Positions 37,135 through 45,463 of a DNA stretch of 64,000 nucleotides are shown here, piece after piece. Numbering within the stretch: the stretch's first letter is position 1; each line of letters opens with the position of its first letter. The translations under genes were made by a program, and so were the position numbers. Source of the stretch: Solibacillus sp. FSL R7-0668 (lineage in GTDB: Bacteria > Bacillota > Bacilli > Bacillales_A > Planococcaceae); contig NZ_JBBOUU010000001.1 of the NCBI RefSeq assembly GCF_038006205.1, forward strand, positions 1,738,001 to 1,802,000, in the 5' to 3' direction. The notes under the pieces are model-generated. The model did no database searches, was not told the origin of the DNA, and saw nothing but the letters and a program-made list of their open reading frames with translations.

Positions 37135-39264
37135 ATGAAAAAGCGTAAAATGTATTCAGCAACAGCATTGGCGGCTACTACTGCCGTTTTAGTTGGAGTA
37201 ACAGGGGTTTCAGCAGAGCAAACACTGTTTACAGATGTACCAGCAAATCATCCATATGGGGAACCAATTACAGCTTTAGCAGCACTAGGGGTTGTTAATG
37301 GCTTTGGGGATGGCACATTTAAGCCTGATGCAGCTGTTACACGTGGACAAGCAGCAAAAATGATTGCGGGTGCTTTCCAATTAAATAACCCAGCTGTAGA
37401 AAACTTGCAATTTACAGATGTTGCAAAGACAAGCCCTTATTACTCAGCAATCTTAGCACTGGTTTCATTAGGAGTTATTACGGGCTATGAAGACCAAACA
37501 TTCCGTCCAGCAGAAAATTTAACTCATGGACATATTAAAGTTATTATTGAAAGAGTGAGTGCAGCATATCCTGTGGATGCAGCTGCATTATTTACGCTTG
37601 CTAACGTTGCGTTCGATGAGAAGAAGAATATTACACGTGGCGAGCTAGCGAGTATTTTAACAGAGGCATTAAAGTTAGTTGAAGAAAATAGTAAATACTT
37701 TAACTTATCAGTGATGCATGTAAACGATACACATGGTCGTGTAGATGTTTTCCCTAAATTAATGACAGCTGTAAAAGAACAGCGTGCAAAAACACCAGAC
37801 GCGCTATTATTACATGCTGGAGATGCATTTAGTGGTACATTATACTTCAATGAATTTGAAGGGAAAGCAGATCTTCCGTTTTTAAATGCAATGAATTTCG
37901 ATGCGATGGTATTCGGAAATCATGAATTTGACTTAGGCTCTTCTCCAGAGGGACATAAAGCATTAGCAGATTTCGTGAAAGCGGCGAAATTCCCATTCAT
38001 TTCAGCAAATACAGATTTCTCGAAGGATAGCTTGTTTACAGGCTTGTTTACAGATTTAATTTCAAGTGAGCCAGAGAATGGAAAAATCTATTCAGGGATG
38101 ATTAAAGAAATTAATGGTGAAAAGGTGGGTATTTTTGGTTTAACGACTTCTGAAACGAAAGATATCTCTTCACCAGGCAGTGTTGTATTTGAAGATTATA
38201 TCGAAGAAGCAAACAAAGCTGTAAAAGCATTCGAGGATAAAGGTGTAAACAAAATTATTGCATTAACGCATATTGGCTATGATGATAATGTTGCCTATGA
38301 TAATGACCAAATGTTAGCAAAATCAGTACCAGGTATTGATATTATCGTTGGCGGTCACACGCATACAGAGTTAAAAGAGCCTGTCGTAGTGAACACGAAT
38401 ACGGTTGGTGAGAAAAAGGATGCTACATTAATCGTTCAAGCTTACCAATACTCAGATTACTTAGGGACATTAAACGTAGCATTTGATGAAAATGGCGTTG
38501 TCGTAAACCATAAAGGCCAGTTAATTAAAGTTGGTGAGCTAGCAGAAGATCCAGAAGGTGTGAAATTACTAGCCCCTTATAAAGCAAAAGTGGATGCAAC
38601 TGAAAAGGCTGAAATTGGTGTGACATTAACACAAGAGTTAGCTAATCCACGTAGCTCTGAAACAAGCCCAGTGAGTGTTCGTAATAGCGAAACGGCACTA
38701 GGTAATATTATTACAGACGGTATGTTAGCGAAGGCTAAAAAATCGACAGATAAAAAAGTTGTGATGGCCTTACAAAATGGTGGTGGTATTCGCGCTGCTA
38801 TAAATGAAGGACCAATTACAACAGGTGAAGTCATTACGGTATTGCCATTTGGAAACACATTAGCCCTAGCGGATGTAACAGGTGCTGAGCTAAAAGCAAC
38901 ATTTGAGCATGCAGTAAAAGATGCACCGAAAGAAAGTGGCGGCTTCCTTCACATTTCAGGCGCAAAATTTGAATATGATTCTACGAAAAACGCTGGCTCA
39001 CGTGTAGTATCATTGAAATACTTTGATGAAGCTACAAATAGCTATGTAGATATTCAAGACAATCAAACGTATACAATTGCAACAAACGCATTCACTGCTA
39101 AAGGTGGAGACGGCTTTGCAGACTTAAAAGCAGCTTATGCAGCCGGTCGTGTGACAGACTTAGGTTTATCTGATTGGGAAAACTTAAAAGAACAGTTTAT
39201 CTCATTAAAGGAAATTCCATATGAACTACAAGGACGTATTGTTGACGTAGCAGCAACAAAATAA
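37135..39264 (+). CDS. S-layer-homology-domain 5'-nucleotidase / 2',3'-cyclic phosphodiesterase family protein
   Basis: A 709-residue secreted cell-wall enzyme. Signal peptide 1-27 (ending VSA-EQ), then SLH domains at about 30-72 (FTDVPANHPYGEPITAL...VTRGQAAKMI) and 92-135, with a weak third one to about 180. They anchor it to secondary wall polymer. The metallophosphatase domain (about 190-440) has MHVNDTHGR, HAGDAFSG, FGNHEFD and VGGHTHTE for two metals. The C-terminal 5'-nucleotidase domain (about 500-690) has NGGGIRAAI. It probably dephosphorylates external nucleotides to feed purine or phosphate uptake. TACTGGAGG precedes the ATG. Confidence 0.93.
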   Translation: MKKRKMYSATALAATTAVLVGVTGVSAEQTLFTDVPANHPYGEPITALAALGVVNGFGDGTFKPDAAVTRGQAAKMIAGAFQLNNPAVENLQFTDVAKTSPYYSAILALVSLGVITGYEDQTFRPAENLTHGHIKVIIERVSAAYPVDAAALFTLANVAFDEKKNITRGELASILTEALKLVEENSKYFNLSVMHVNDTHGRVDVFPKLMTAVKEQRAKTPDALLLHAGDAFSGTLYFNEFEGKADLPFLNAMNFDAMVFGNHEFDLGSSPEGHKALADFVKAAKFPFISANTDFSKDSLFTGLFTDLISSEPENGKIYSGMIKEINGEKVGIFGLTTSETKDISSPGSVVFEDYIEEANKAVKAFEDKGVNKIIALTHIGYDDNVAYDNDQMLAKSVPGIDIIVGGHTHTELKEPVVVNTNTVGEKKDATLIVQAYQYSDYLGTLNVAFDENGVVVNHKGQLIKVGELAEDPEGVKLLAPYKAKVDATEKAEIGVTLTQELANPRSSETSPVSVRNSETALGNIITDGMLAKAKKSTDKKVVMALQNGGGIRAAINEGPITTGEVITVLPFGNTLALADVTGAELKATFEHAVKDAPKESGGFLHISGAKFEYDSTKNAGSRVVSLKYFDEATNSYVDIQDNQTYTIATNAFTAKGGDGFADLKAAYAAGRVTDLGLSDWENLKEQFISLKEIPYELQGRIVDVAATK

Positions 39265-39270
39265 TGACAG

Positions 39271-39312
39271 AAAAAATCACTGGATAGCAAATTTCCAGTG
39301 ATTTTTTTTTTT
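39271..39312 (+). terminator. Intrinsic terminator after the SLH 5'-nucleotidase gene
   Basis: Stem AAATCACTGGA (39274-39284) / TCCAGTGATTT (39294-39304), then ten T. The remaining gap to 39599 is AT-rich promoter DNA with no gene seen. Confidence 0.9.
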
Positions 39313-39599
39313 TTGATTTTTACACGATAAATATTATGAAATTAATAGGAATGAATTTATAAATAGATAGCATTAATGAAAGCGCTTCCTTGCAAATAAT
39401 AAACTTATGGAGTACAAATGTTATTTAAGAAATATTTCTGCGTAAATTTTCAATATTTTATTGAACTTTTTTCACATACCGAAAATAAAAAACAGGTATT
39501 TTCTAGTAGAATTTATACGTAACTTAGAATATATTTGTAATTATACAAATTGTTTGAATTTTCAATTTGTATTATTCGATTTTGCAAAGGGGGGTATTT

Positions 39600-41906
39600 A
39601 TGGGGTCTTTTCAGTTATTTGGGAAGGAATTGCAATCACTGAAAAATCGTAAAGGGTTATTATTTACGCTAATCGGTGTCATGCTAATTCCAATTGTCTA
39701 CGTAGCAGTATTATTATCTGCTACTTGGGGACCATATGACAATCTTGACAACTTACCGGTTGCATTCGTTAACAAGGATGTAGGAGGGGTGTCAGGGGGA
39801 CAACCGATCAATGTCGGCGAAGATTTAATGGCAACATTAAAAGACAGTAAATCACTTGGTTGGCATTTTGTATCGGAGCAAGAGGCAAAGAAGGGGTTAG
39901 ACAATCAAACGTATTATTTAGTTGTTGAGGTGCCGGAAGACTTCTCACAAAAAGTAACAACGGTATTAGATGCAAATCCGCAAGTGCCAGAGCTACGCTA
40001 TATCCAAAATGAAGGGCTAAACTTCATGGGCGCGCAAGTAACAAATAGCGCGGTGGAAAAGCTTCGTGAGCAACTAGGTGATAAAATTACGGCAACTTAT
40101 GCCCGTACAGTATTATCGCGCTTTGCAGACATTGAATCAGGCTTTGCATCAGGGGCAGATGGTTCACAGCAAATTGCAGATGGTTCTGCACAATTAGCAC
40201 AGGGGACAAACACGCTACTAACATCACTAACTGAAAAATCATCCGATATCAATCAGTTAGCAGCAGGTGCAAAACAAGCAGATGCCGGCGCAGGGGAATT
40301 ATTATCTGCTATTACGGGTGGTTCGAGCAATATAAGTAAACTAGCAAATGGCTCTAAGGAAGTGGCAACGGGTGCAAGCCAGTTAAAGGTCGGTTCTGAA
40401 CAAGTGCTCGCTGGTTTAAATTCATTACAAGGTGGGACAAATCAAGTATATGATGGCTTGCAGCAATTACAGCCGGGTTCACAAAATTTATTAGCAGGGT
40501 TACAGCAATTATCGGCGGGTGCAAACCAATTATATGCGGGTGTCGCTTTAGGAGATGGAACAGCAGCGAACCCAGGATTAGCAAATGGTTTAGCACAGCT
40601 AGCAACGGTTTTACAATCGAAGGAGCAAAGTATTCAACAGCTAGCTCAGGGTGCGCAGTTATTACAAGGTTTGGCTCAAGCACCCGGACTAGAAACTTAT
40701 AAGGACAATTTACTTGCACTAAGCGCTGGTTTAACGGAATTAGGTCAAATCTATCCAGTAGCAGTCCAAAGTGCAGGTGCATTAAATAATGGCGCACAAC
40801 AAATTGTACAAAGTATGCCAACGTTGACACAAGGACTTGAAAGCGCGGTATCTGGGCAACAATCAATTGTCGGAGGTATTGGTGCACTTGTAGACGGACA
40901 GGCACAAGCCGTAGCTGGCGTTAACAAATTAGTAGTGGGTCAAACGGCAGTCGTAGCCGGCGCAGCAAAGCTTTCGAGTGGTTCTTCACAACTTGCAGCG
41001 GGCAATACGACATTATTAAATTCTTGGGGTCAACTTGGAGCAGGTGCTTCAAGTCTGAAAAACGGATTGACTCAAATTAGTACAGGCAATGAAACGGTAG
41101 CGACAGGTTGGCAGACAATGACAGAGGGCGTAACGTCATTAAATGATGGTGCGAATCGGTTACAAGATGGTTCTAATCAGCTTGTAACAGGTCTTGAAGG
41201 TGGTCGTGATCAAGTAGCGGCGCTAAAAATTACCGATGCCAATATTTCGATGTTTGCTTCCCCTGTAAAGTTAGCAGGAGATAAGGTCAATACGTATGAA
41301 TATTACCGTGATTCAACAGCACCGTATGTATTATCACTCGCTTTATTTGTAGGGATGCTTGTACTTTCGTTCTTTGTTGACTTTAAAAAGCCGGTAGTAT
41401 TTCCAAAATCTGCTGTAAGTTGGTTTGTAAGCAAATGGCTCCAATTGGCGGGATTTGCAACGATTCAAGCCATATTAGTAGCGGCATTCACATTACTAGC
41501 ATTACAACTTCAGGTTGAAAATGTGATGATGTTCTTCTTATTTGCGATATTAGCGAGCATTACATTTATGTCAATTGTCTTCTTCTTAGTATCCTCAGCA
41601 GACAATGTAGGTCGCTTTATTGCACTAGTATTGGTCGTAGCGCAATTATCGATTACAGGGGCAAACTTACCGATTCCAATGTTACCTGAAAATTTACAGT
41701 CTTTAAGTACGCTATTGCCATTTACGTATTCGATTTCAGGTTTCAAATCGGCTATTACGCTAGGAGACACATCGTTAGTCATGTCCAATTCATCCATCTT
41801 GGCATTGTATTTAGTTGGGGCATCTGTCTTAGCGTTCGTCACATTTGTCGTAAGCTACAAATCATTAACAACGAAATACACACCAGAAGTACAGCCAACA
41901 GCATAA
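39600..41906 (+). CDS. YhgE/Pip-domain membrane protein
   Basis: A 768-residue membrane protein of the YhgE/phage-infection-protein (Pip) family, related to type VII secretion-associated EsaA-like proteins. One N-terminal helix (about 19-41, LIGVMLIPIVYVAVLLSA) is followed by a large extracellular part and about five C-terminal helices (about 575-755). The extracellular part (about 185-540) is a regular repeat of the form LxxGxxxLxxG, an elongated coiled coil. The frame starts at 39567, but the ATG at 39600 has GGGGGG upstream. The role in this organism is unknown. Its terminator is split by the IS element. Confidence 0.87.
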   Translation: MGSFQLFGKELQSLKNRKGLLFTLIGVMLIPIVYVAVLLSATWGPYDNLDNLPVAFVNKDVGGVSGGQPINVGEDLMATLKDSKSLGWHFVSEQEAKKGLDNQTYYLVVEVPEDFSQKVTTVLDANPQVPELRYIQNEGLNFMGAQVTNSAVEKLREQLGDKITATYARTVLSRFADIESGFASGADGSQQIADGSAQLAQGTNTLLTSLTEKSSDINQLAAGAKQADAGAGELLSAITGGSSNISKLANGSKEVATGASQLKVGSEQVLAGLNSLQGGTNQVYDGLQQLQPGSQNLLAGLQQLSAGANQLYAGVALGDGTAANPGLANGLAQLATVLQSKEQSIQQLAQGAQLLQGLAQAPGLETYKDNLLALSAGLTELGQIYPVAVQSAGALNNGAQQIVQSMPTLTQGLESAVSGQQSIVGGIGALVDGQAQAVAGVNKLVVGQTAVVAGAAKLSSGSSQLAAGNTTLLNSWGQLGAGASSLKNGLTQISTGNETVATGWQTMTEGVTSLNDGANRLQDGSNQLVTGLEGGRDQVAALKITDANISMFASPVKLAGDKVNTYEYYRDSTAPYVLSLALFVGMLVLSFFVDFKKPVVFPKSAVSWFVSKWLQLAGFATIQAILVAAFTLLALQLQVENVMMFFLFAILASITFMSIVFFLVSSADNVGRFIALVLVVAQLSITGANLPIPMLPENLQSLSTLLPFTYSISGFKSAITLGDTSLVMSNSSILALYLVGASVLAFVTFVVSYKSLTTKYTPEVQPTA

Positions 41907-41907
41907 G

Positions 41908-41921
41908 CAAAAGCCCGAGCA
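41908..41921 (+). terminator. Left arm of the yhgE terminator, separated from its right arm by an IS
   Basis: CAAAAGCCCGAGCA, two bases after the yhgE stop. The perfect reverse complement, TGCTCGGGCTTTTG, is at 43395-43408 beyond the IS. Together they would make a 14-bp stem ending in a T run. The IS lies in the former loop. Confidence 0.7.
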
Positions 41922-41934
41922 TCAATTAAAATGT

Positions 41935-41985
41935 ACCCTATAAGATAGACACTTTGAAAAAGTCTATCCTATAGGGTATTTTTAT
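41935..41985 (+). terminator. Hairpin with T-rich tail inside the IS left end
   Basis: Arms ACCCTATA-A-GATAGAC (41935-41950) and GTCTATC-C-TATAGGGT (41962-41977) pair over 15 bp with one mismatch, followed by ATTTTTATTT. It overlaps the left inverted repeat and precedes orfA. It would stop transcripts entering from yhgE. Confidence 0.75.
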
Positions 41986-42020
41986 TTATAGTGAGAAAAA
42001 AGATGTCGGAGTGGAATCAA

Positions 42021-42440
42021 ATGACGAAAGAATTATTTACAAAAAAAGAACAAGAACAACTAAAATGCAATCCTAATGTGCAAGCTGTTAGTGAGAGATC
42101 AATTACATATACAGATGAATTTAAACGTCATTTTATTGCGGAGTATGAGAAAGGGAAGCTTCCTAGAGAGATTTTTGAAGATGTTGGTTTAAATGTTGAA
42201 TTAATCGGTTTAGAGCGTATTAATTCAGCTCGAAAACGTTGGCGTGCAGCCTATCGTAAATCAGGTGTGGCAGGTCTACAAGATACTCGAAAAACCAATT
42301 CTGGTAGACCTTCAGAACGTGAATTAACATTAGAAGAAAAAATCACTCGGCTAGAAGCGAAAAATCGTATATTAGCAGCGGAGAACGAATTACTAAAAAA
42401 GCTCGATTTACTCGAAAGGCAGATGTTAAAGAAGAAGTAA
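42021..42440 (+). CDS. IS3-family transposase OrfA (helix-turn-helix subunit)
   Basis: About 139 residues. It has a helix-turn-helix DNA-binding region (FKRHFIAEYEKGKLPREIFEDVG), a basic segment (INSARKRWRAAYRKSG) and a C-terminal leucine zipper (LEEKITRLEAKNRILAAENELLKKL). The leucine-zipper end overlaps the slippery site. The ATG at 42021 has GGAGTGG six bases upstream; GTG 41991 and ATG 42003 are in-frame alternatives. Alone it acts as a regulator of transposition in this family; fused to OrfB by frameshifting it forms the active transposase. Confidence 0.88.
   Translation: MTKELFTKKEQEQLKCNPNVQAVSERSITYTDEFKRHFIAEYEKGKLPREIFEDVGLNVELIGLERINSARKRWRAAYRKSGVAGLQDTRKTNSGRPSERELTLEEKITRLEAKNRILAAENELLKKLDLLERQMLKKK
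42395..42401 (+). other. A-AAA-AAG programmed -1 frameshift site
   Basis: In the orfA frame the bases read CTA AAA AAG. Slipping back one base opens a frame that continues without a stop (KARFTRKADVKEEVKITPELKFEL) into OrfB. This A6G heptamer is the standard signal in IS3 elements. Confidence 0.85.
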
Positions 42441-42505
42441 AAATTACACCAGAATTAAAGTTCGAACTCATCCAGCATACGATAAAAAAATACAAATTAA
42501 AGCGC

Positions 42506-43351
42506 ATGGTGAGCTATTTATGTAACATAATGGGCGTATCTCGTTCAGGTTACTACAATTACTTCACGGAAAAATCAGCACAAAAGCGCGCAATTAAAGC
42601 GGAAATAGATGAAGAAGTAAAGGATATCATTTTAAAGGCGTATCATTTCCGAGGACGCAAAAAAGGAGCACGCCAAATTAAAATGACCTTAGAAAATCAA
42701 TACCAAATTACATATAACTTAAAGCGTATTCGCCGCATAATGAAAAAATTTTCGATTATATGTCCAATTCGTAAAGCAAATCCATATCGTCGCATGGCGA
42801 AAGCAACGAAAGAACATCGCACATGTCAGAACAAACTACAACGTCAATTTAAACAAGGTGAAGCAGGTAAAGTTCTGTTAACAGATATCACTTATTTAAC
42901 GTATAAAGGTGGAAAACGCGCTTATTTATCAACGATTAAAGACGCCGAAACGAATGAGATTTTAGCGTATGAAGTATCCCCTTCATTACATCTAGAGATT
43001 GCGCTCAATACGCTTCACAAACTGAAGAAACACCGCCATTTAACAGAAGGCGCCTTTATTCATTCGGATCAAGGTTTCCATTATACGAGTCCGCAATTTC
43101 AAAAGCTCGTAAAGAAAATGGGGTTAGGTCAATCGATGTCACGTCGGGGAAACTGTTGGGATAATGCGCCCCAAGAATCATTCTTTGGGCATTTTAAAGA
43201 TGAAACGAATCTAAAAGAATGTGAAACGCTAGAAGAAGTAAAACGAGAAGTTAAGAGTTATATGACGTATTACAATCATTATCGTGGCCAGTGGAATTTA
43301 AAAAAGCTGCCGCCTGTAAAATACAGACAGCTGCTTCAACAAGTTGCCTAG
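42506..43351 (+). CDS. IS3-family transposase OrfB (DDE integrase core)
   Basis: Counting from the internal ATG, 281 residues; the true product is an OrfAB fusion made by -1 frameshifting, as the frame is open back to the slippery site. An HTH_21-like region (GRKKGARQIKMTLENQYQITYNLKRIRRIMKKFSI) precedes the rve integrase core. The catalytic acids are D in LLTDITYL, D in HSDQG and E in PQESFFGHFKDE. The conserved MSRRGNCWDNAPQESFF is a hallmark of IS150-group transposases. No frame damage is seen. Confidence 0.93.
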   Translation: MVSYLCNIMGVSRSGYYNYFTEKSAQKRAIKAEIDEEVKDIILKAYHFRGRKKGARQIKMTLENQYQITYNLKRIRRIMKKFSIICPIRKANPYRRMAKATKEHRTCQNKLQRQFKQGEAGKVLLTDITYLTYKGGKRAYLSTIKDAETNEILAYEVSPSLHLEIALNTLHKLKKHRHLTEGAFIHSDQGFHYTSPQFQKLVKKMGLGQSMSRRGNCWDNAPQESFFGHFKDETNLKECETLEEVKREVKSYMTYYNHYRGQWNLKKLPPVKYRQLLQQVA

Positions 43352-43394
43352 GCTTTTCAAAATGTCCTTTACAAAGGGTACACTTTAAATTAAG

Positions 43395-43408
43395 TGCTCG
43401 GGCTTTTG
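43395..43408 (+). terminator. Right arm of the split yhgE terminator
   Basis: TGCTCGGGCTTTTG, the exact reverse complement of 41908-41921. Confidence 0.7.
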
Positions 43409-43431
43409 TATGTTATAGAAGGTAAGGATGA

Positions 43432-43725
43432 TTAAAATTCCACTTTAGCAATCATGCCTTCTTCATCATCAATATCTAATACGATACGCGCTGCCATTGA
43501 ATCACGTCCTAATTGCTCGTCGATATAAAGACGTAGCGCGGTAATGAAGTTCACTGTATTATAAATATCTAATTGACCATTGTAAAATGCCTCTGCCGAA
43601 TAGCCAGCAGCATCATCATACATTAACTCCACTTCAATTTCTTCAGGAGCTACGTTTTTAAATTTTGCATGGAATAAGCAAATCGCATTGATGAGGTCTT
43701 GTTCGAGTAACGTTAGTTTTTCCAC
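43432..43725 (-). CDS. DUF2653 family protein (YxcD-like)
   Basis: A 97-residue acidic cytoplasmic protein resembling B. subtilis YxcD (DUF2653). Its start MEKLTLLEQDLINAICLFHA is helical and its second half (YNGQLDIYNTVNFITALRLYIDEQL) alternates helix and strand. Function is unknown. Its first 13 bases overlap the end of the upstream membrane-protein gene, so the two are translationally coupled. Confidence 0.8.
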   Translation of the reverse strand: MEKLTLLEQDLINAICLFHAKFKNVAPEEIEVELMYDDAAGYSAEAFYNGQLDIYNTVNFITALRLYIDEQLGRDSMAARIVLDIDDEEGMIAKVEF

Positions 43726-44171
43726 GTATCCGTTACCTCTTTATGTTCTTTTTTGCGTTTAATTAGCTGGTAAATTTTCACTAAGAAGAACACAATTGCA
43801 GCGATTGCAGCTACGTTTACAAGTAAGCCTAAAATATTACCTAGCATACCCATACCAGCAAATAGACTACCGAATAAAAGACCAGCTAAACCACCAAGCA
43901 TTAAGCCTTTCATTAAGCCACCTTTGCTTGAAGAAGCTGCTTTTGTATCCTTTTGAGTTGTGTTGTTATTTTGTTTTGCCGTTGTTGGACTTGTCGCATC
44001 ATCGTTATTTTTTTGGATGTTCGTGCTATTATTGTTACTGTTAAAGCCTTTCTTTCCTGATTTGTACGATTTTGCTTCAACGGTTTGTGCATCATCAACG
44101 AATAAAAGTGTAGATCCAACACTTGAGAACACAAGTGCAAACGCTAATAATACTGCAGATAATTTCTTCAT
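43713..44171 (-). CDS. Secreted/membrane protein of unknown function, coupled to the DUF2653 gene
   Basis: A 152-residue protein. A signal-peptide-like N terminus (MKKLSAVLLAFALVFSSVGSTLL) is followed by a low-complexity Asn/Lys/Thr/Ser linker (about 35-85), a glycine-rich helix (GGLMKGLMLGGLAGLLFGSLFAGMG) and a second helix (LVNVAAIAAIVFFLVKIY), ending in a basic tail. The layout recalls proteins annotated as Tim44-like in Bacilli. ATG 44171 follows TTGGAGG; the frame extends upstream to 44270 without a ribosome site. It overlaps the DUF2653 gene by 13 bases. Confidence 0.78.
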   Translation of the reverse strand: MKKLSAVLLAFALVFSSVGSTLLFVDDAQTVEAKSYKSGKKGFNSNNNSTNIQKNNDDATSPTTAKQNNNTTQKDTKAASSSKGGLMKGLMLGGLAGLLFGSLFAGMGMLGNILGLLVNVAAIAAIVFFLVKIYQLIKRKKEHKEVTDTWKN

Positions 44172-44424
44172 GTTTTTCCTCCAATAATCTCTATGTCTTT
44201 CCTCTTCTAGTATAGCAAAAAGGGACATCGATAGAAAATAAAAACTCCACGCTATCTTTCGCACCTGCATTTCTTATTTCATGACAAATGCTTGTAAAAT
44301 CACAAAAATAGGTTGTGAAAGGCGCATTGAAATTGTATGATGATACTTAATTTAAGCGCAATTCAGAATTCACTTCATTTTATGATAAAGGAATGCGCTA
44401 ATTGAATTATTGGAGGAACGAAAA

Positions 44425-45408
44425 ATGAGCAAAATTCGTATTGGTATTGTTGGTTACGGAAATTTAGGTCGTGGTGTGGAAGCGGCAATTAACCAAAATG
44501 ATGACATGGAGTTGGTTGCGGTCTTTACGCGCCGTAATCCGGCATCTGTTACAATAAAAACAGCAAATGTACCGGTTTATTTAGTAGAGGATGCACAAAA
44601 CTTTAAAGACGAAATTGATGTCATGGTTTTATGTGGTGGTTCGGCAACGGATTTACCAGAGCAAGTGCCACATTTCGCACAGTGGTTTAATACCATTGAT
44701 AGCTTTGATACACATGCAAAAATCCCTGCGTTCTTTGATGCAGTCGATGCGGTCGCACAAAAGGCCAATACAGTATCGATTATTTCGGTTGGCTGGGATC
44801 CAGGCTTATTCTCATTAAATCGTTTATTAGGCGAGGCGGTTCTTCCTGCAGGCAATACATATACATTCTGGGGAGACGGTTTAAGTCAAGGTCATTCAGA
44901 TGCTGTACGTCGTATTGCAGGTGTAAAAAATGCAGTGCAGTACACATTACCAATTAAAGAAGCAGTTGACCGTGTACGTAGCGGTGAAAACCCAGAGCTT
45001 TCAACGCGTGAAAAGCATGCGCGCGAATGCTATGTTGTGTTAGATGCGGGCGCAGATGCAGCGGCAATTGAAAAAGAAATTAAAGAAATGCCCAACTATT
45101 TTGCGGATTATGATACAACGGTAAACTTTATTACGGAAGATGAATTCAAAGCCAATCATCAAGGCATGCCGCATGGTGGTTTCGTCATTCGTTCAGGTGA
45201 ATCGGGCGAAAAGGATAAGCAAATTTTAGAGTTTTCATTAAAATTAGGGTCGAATCCAATGTTTACATCGAGTGTATTAGTGGCCTATGCACGTGCGGCG
45301 TATAAATTAGCGCAAAAAGGGGATAAGGGAGCGAAGACGGTATTTGATATTCCGTTTGGCTTGCTATCACCGAAATCAGCAGCGGAATTACGAAAAGATT
45401 TGCTATAA
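44425..45408 (+). CDS. ddh: meso-Diaminopimelate D-dehydrogenase
   Basis: A 327-residue NADPH-dependent enzyme that makes meso-diaminopimelate from tetrahydrodipicolinate in one step, short-cutting the acylated routes of lysine synthesis. The Rossmann motif IGIVGYGNLGRGVE is at residues 5-18. Family segments are VLCGGSATDLPEQVPHFAQWFNTIDSFDTHAKIPAFF, SVGWDPGLFSLNR and WGDGLSQGHSDAVRRI. Such enzymes are known from Lysinibacillus and relatives. ATG 44425 has TGGAGG about eight bases upstream; the frame could extend to 44410 but the ribosome site falls there. No lysine riboswitch is seen upstream. Confidence 0.95.
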   Translation: MSKIRIGIVGYGNLGRGVEAAINQNDDMELVAVFTRRNPASVTIKTANVPVYLVEDAQNFKDEIDVMVLCGGSATDLPEQVPHFAQWFNTIDSFDTHAKIPAFFDAVDAVAQKANTVSIISVGWDPGLFSLNRLLGEAVLPAGNTYTFWGDGLSQGHSDAVRRIAGVKNAVQYTLPIKEAVDRVRSGENPELSTREKHARECYVVLDAGADAAAIEKEIKEMPNYFADYDTTVNFITEDEFKANHQGMPHGGFVIRSGESGEKDKQILEFSLKLGSNPMFTSSVLVAYARAAYKLAQKGDKGAKTVFDIPFGLLSPKSAAELRKDLL

Positions 45409-45411
45409 GTG

Positions 45412-45456
45412 AAAAAATGACGCCGTCTATATTTTGAGACGGCGTCATTTTTTATC
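45412..45456. terminator. Bidirectional terminator after ddh
   Basis: Near-perfect stem AAAAAATGACGCCGTCT / AGACGGCGTCATTTTTT with loop ATATTTTG. It serves ddh and the convergent gene at 45464. Confidence 0.92.
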
Positions 45457-45463
45457 GATTAAT

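Larger units (their letters stand above)
41932..43382 (+). mobile_element. IS3-family (IS150-like) insertion sequence
   Basis: About 1.45 kb. The ends read TGTACCCTAT (left, from 41932) and ATAGGG-like ACAAAGGGTACA (right, to 43382). As inverted repeats they share TGTACCCT, GACA and TTTGAAAA over about 30 positions. It carries orfA, a -1 slippery A6G heptamer (42395-42401) and orfB with the DDE core. The exact outer ends are uncertain by up to ten bases; AATTAA occurs just outside both ends and may be a target repeat. All reading frames are intact, so it may be active. Confidence 0.88.

Noticed and set aside
44271-44424. Possible lysine riboswitch before ddh
   Set aside because: The gap is too short and lacks the L-box motifs. 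The gap before the aspartokinase (58563-58787) also lacks them.
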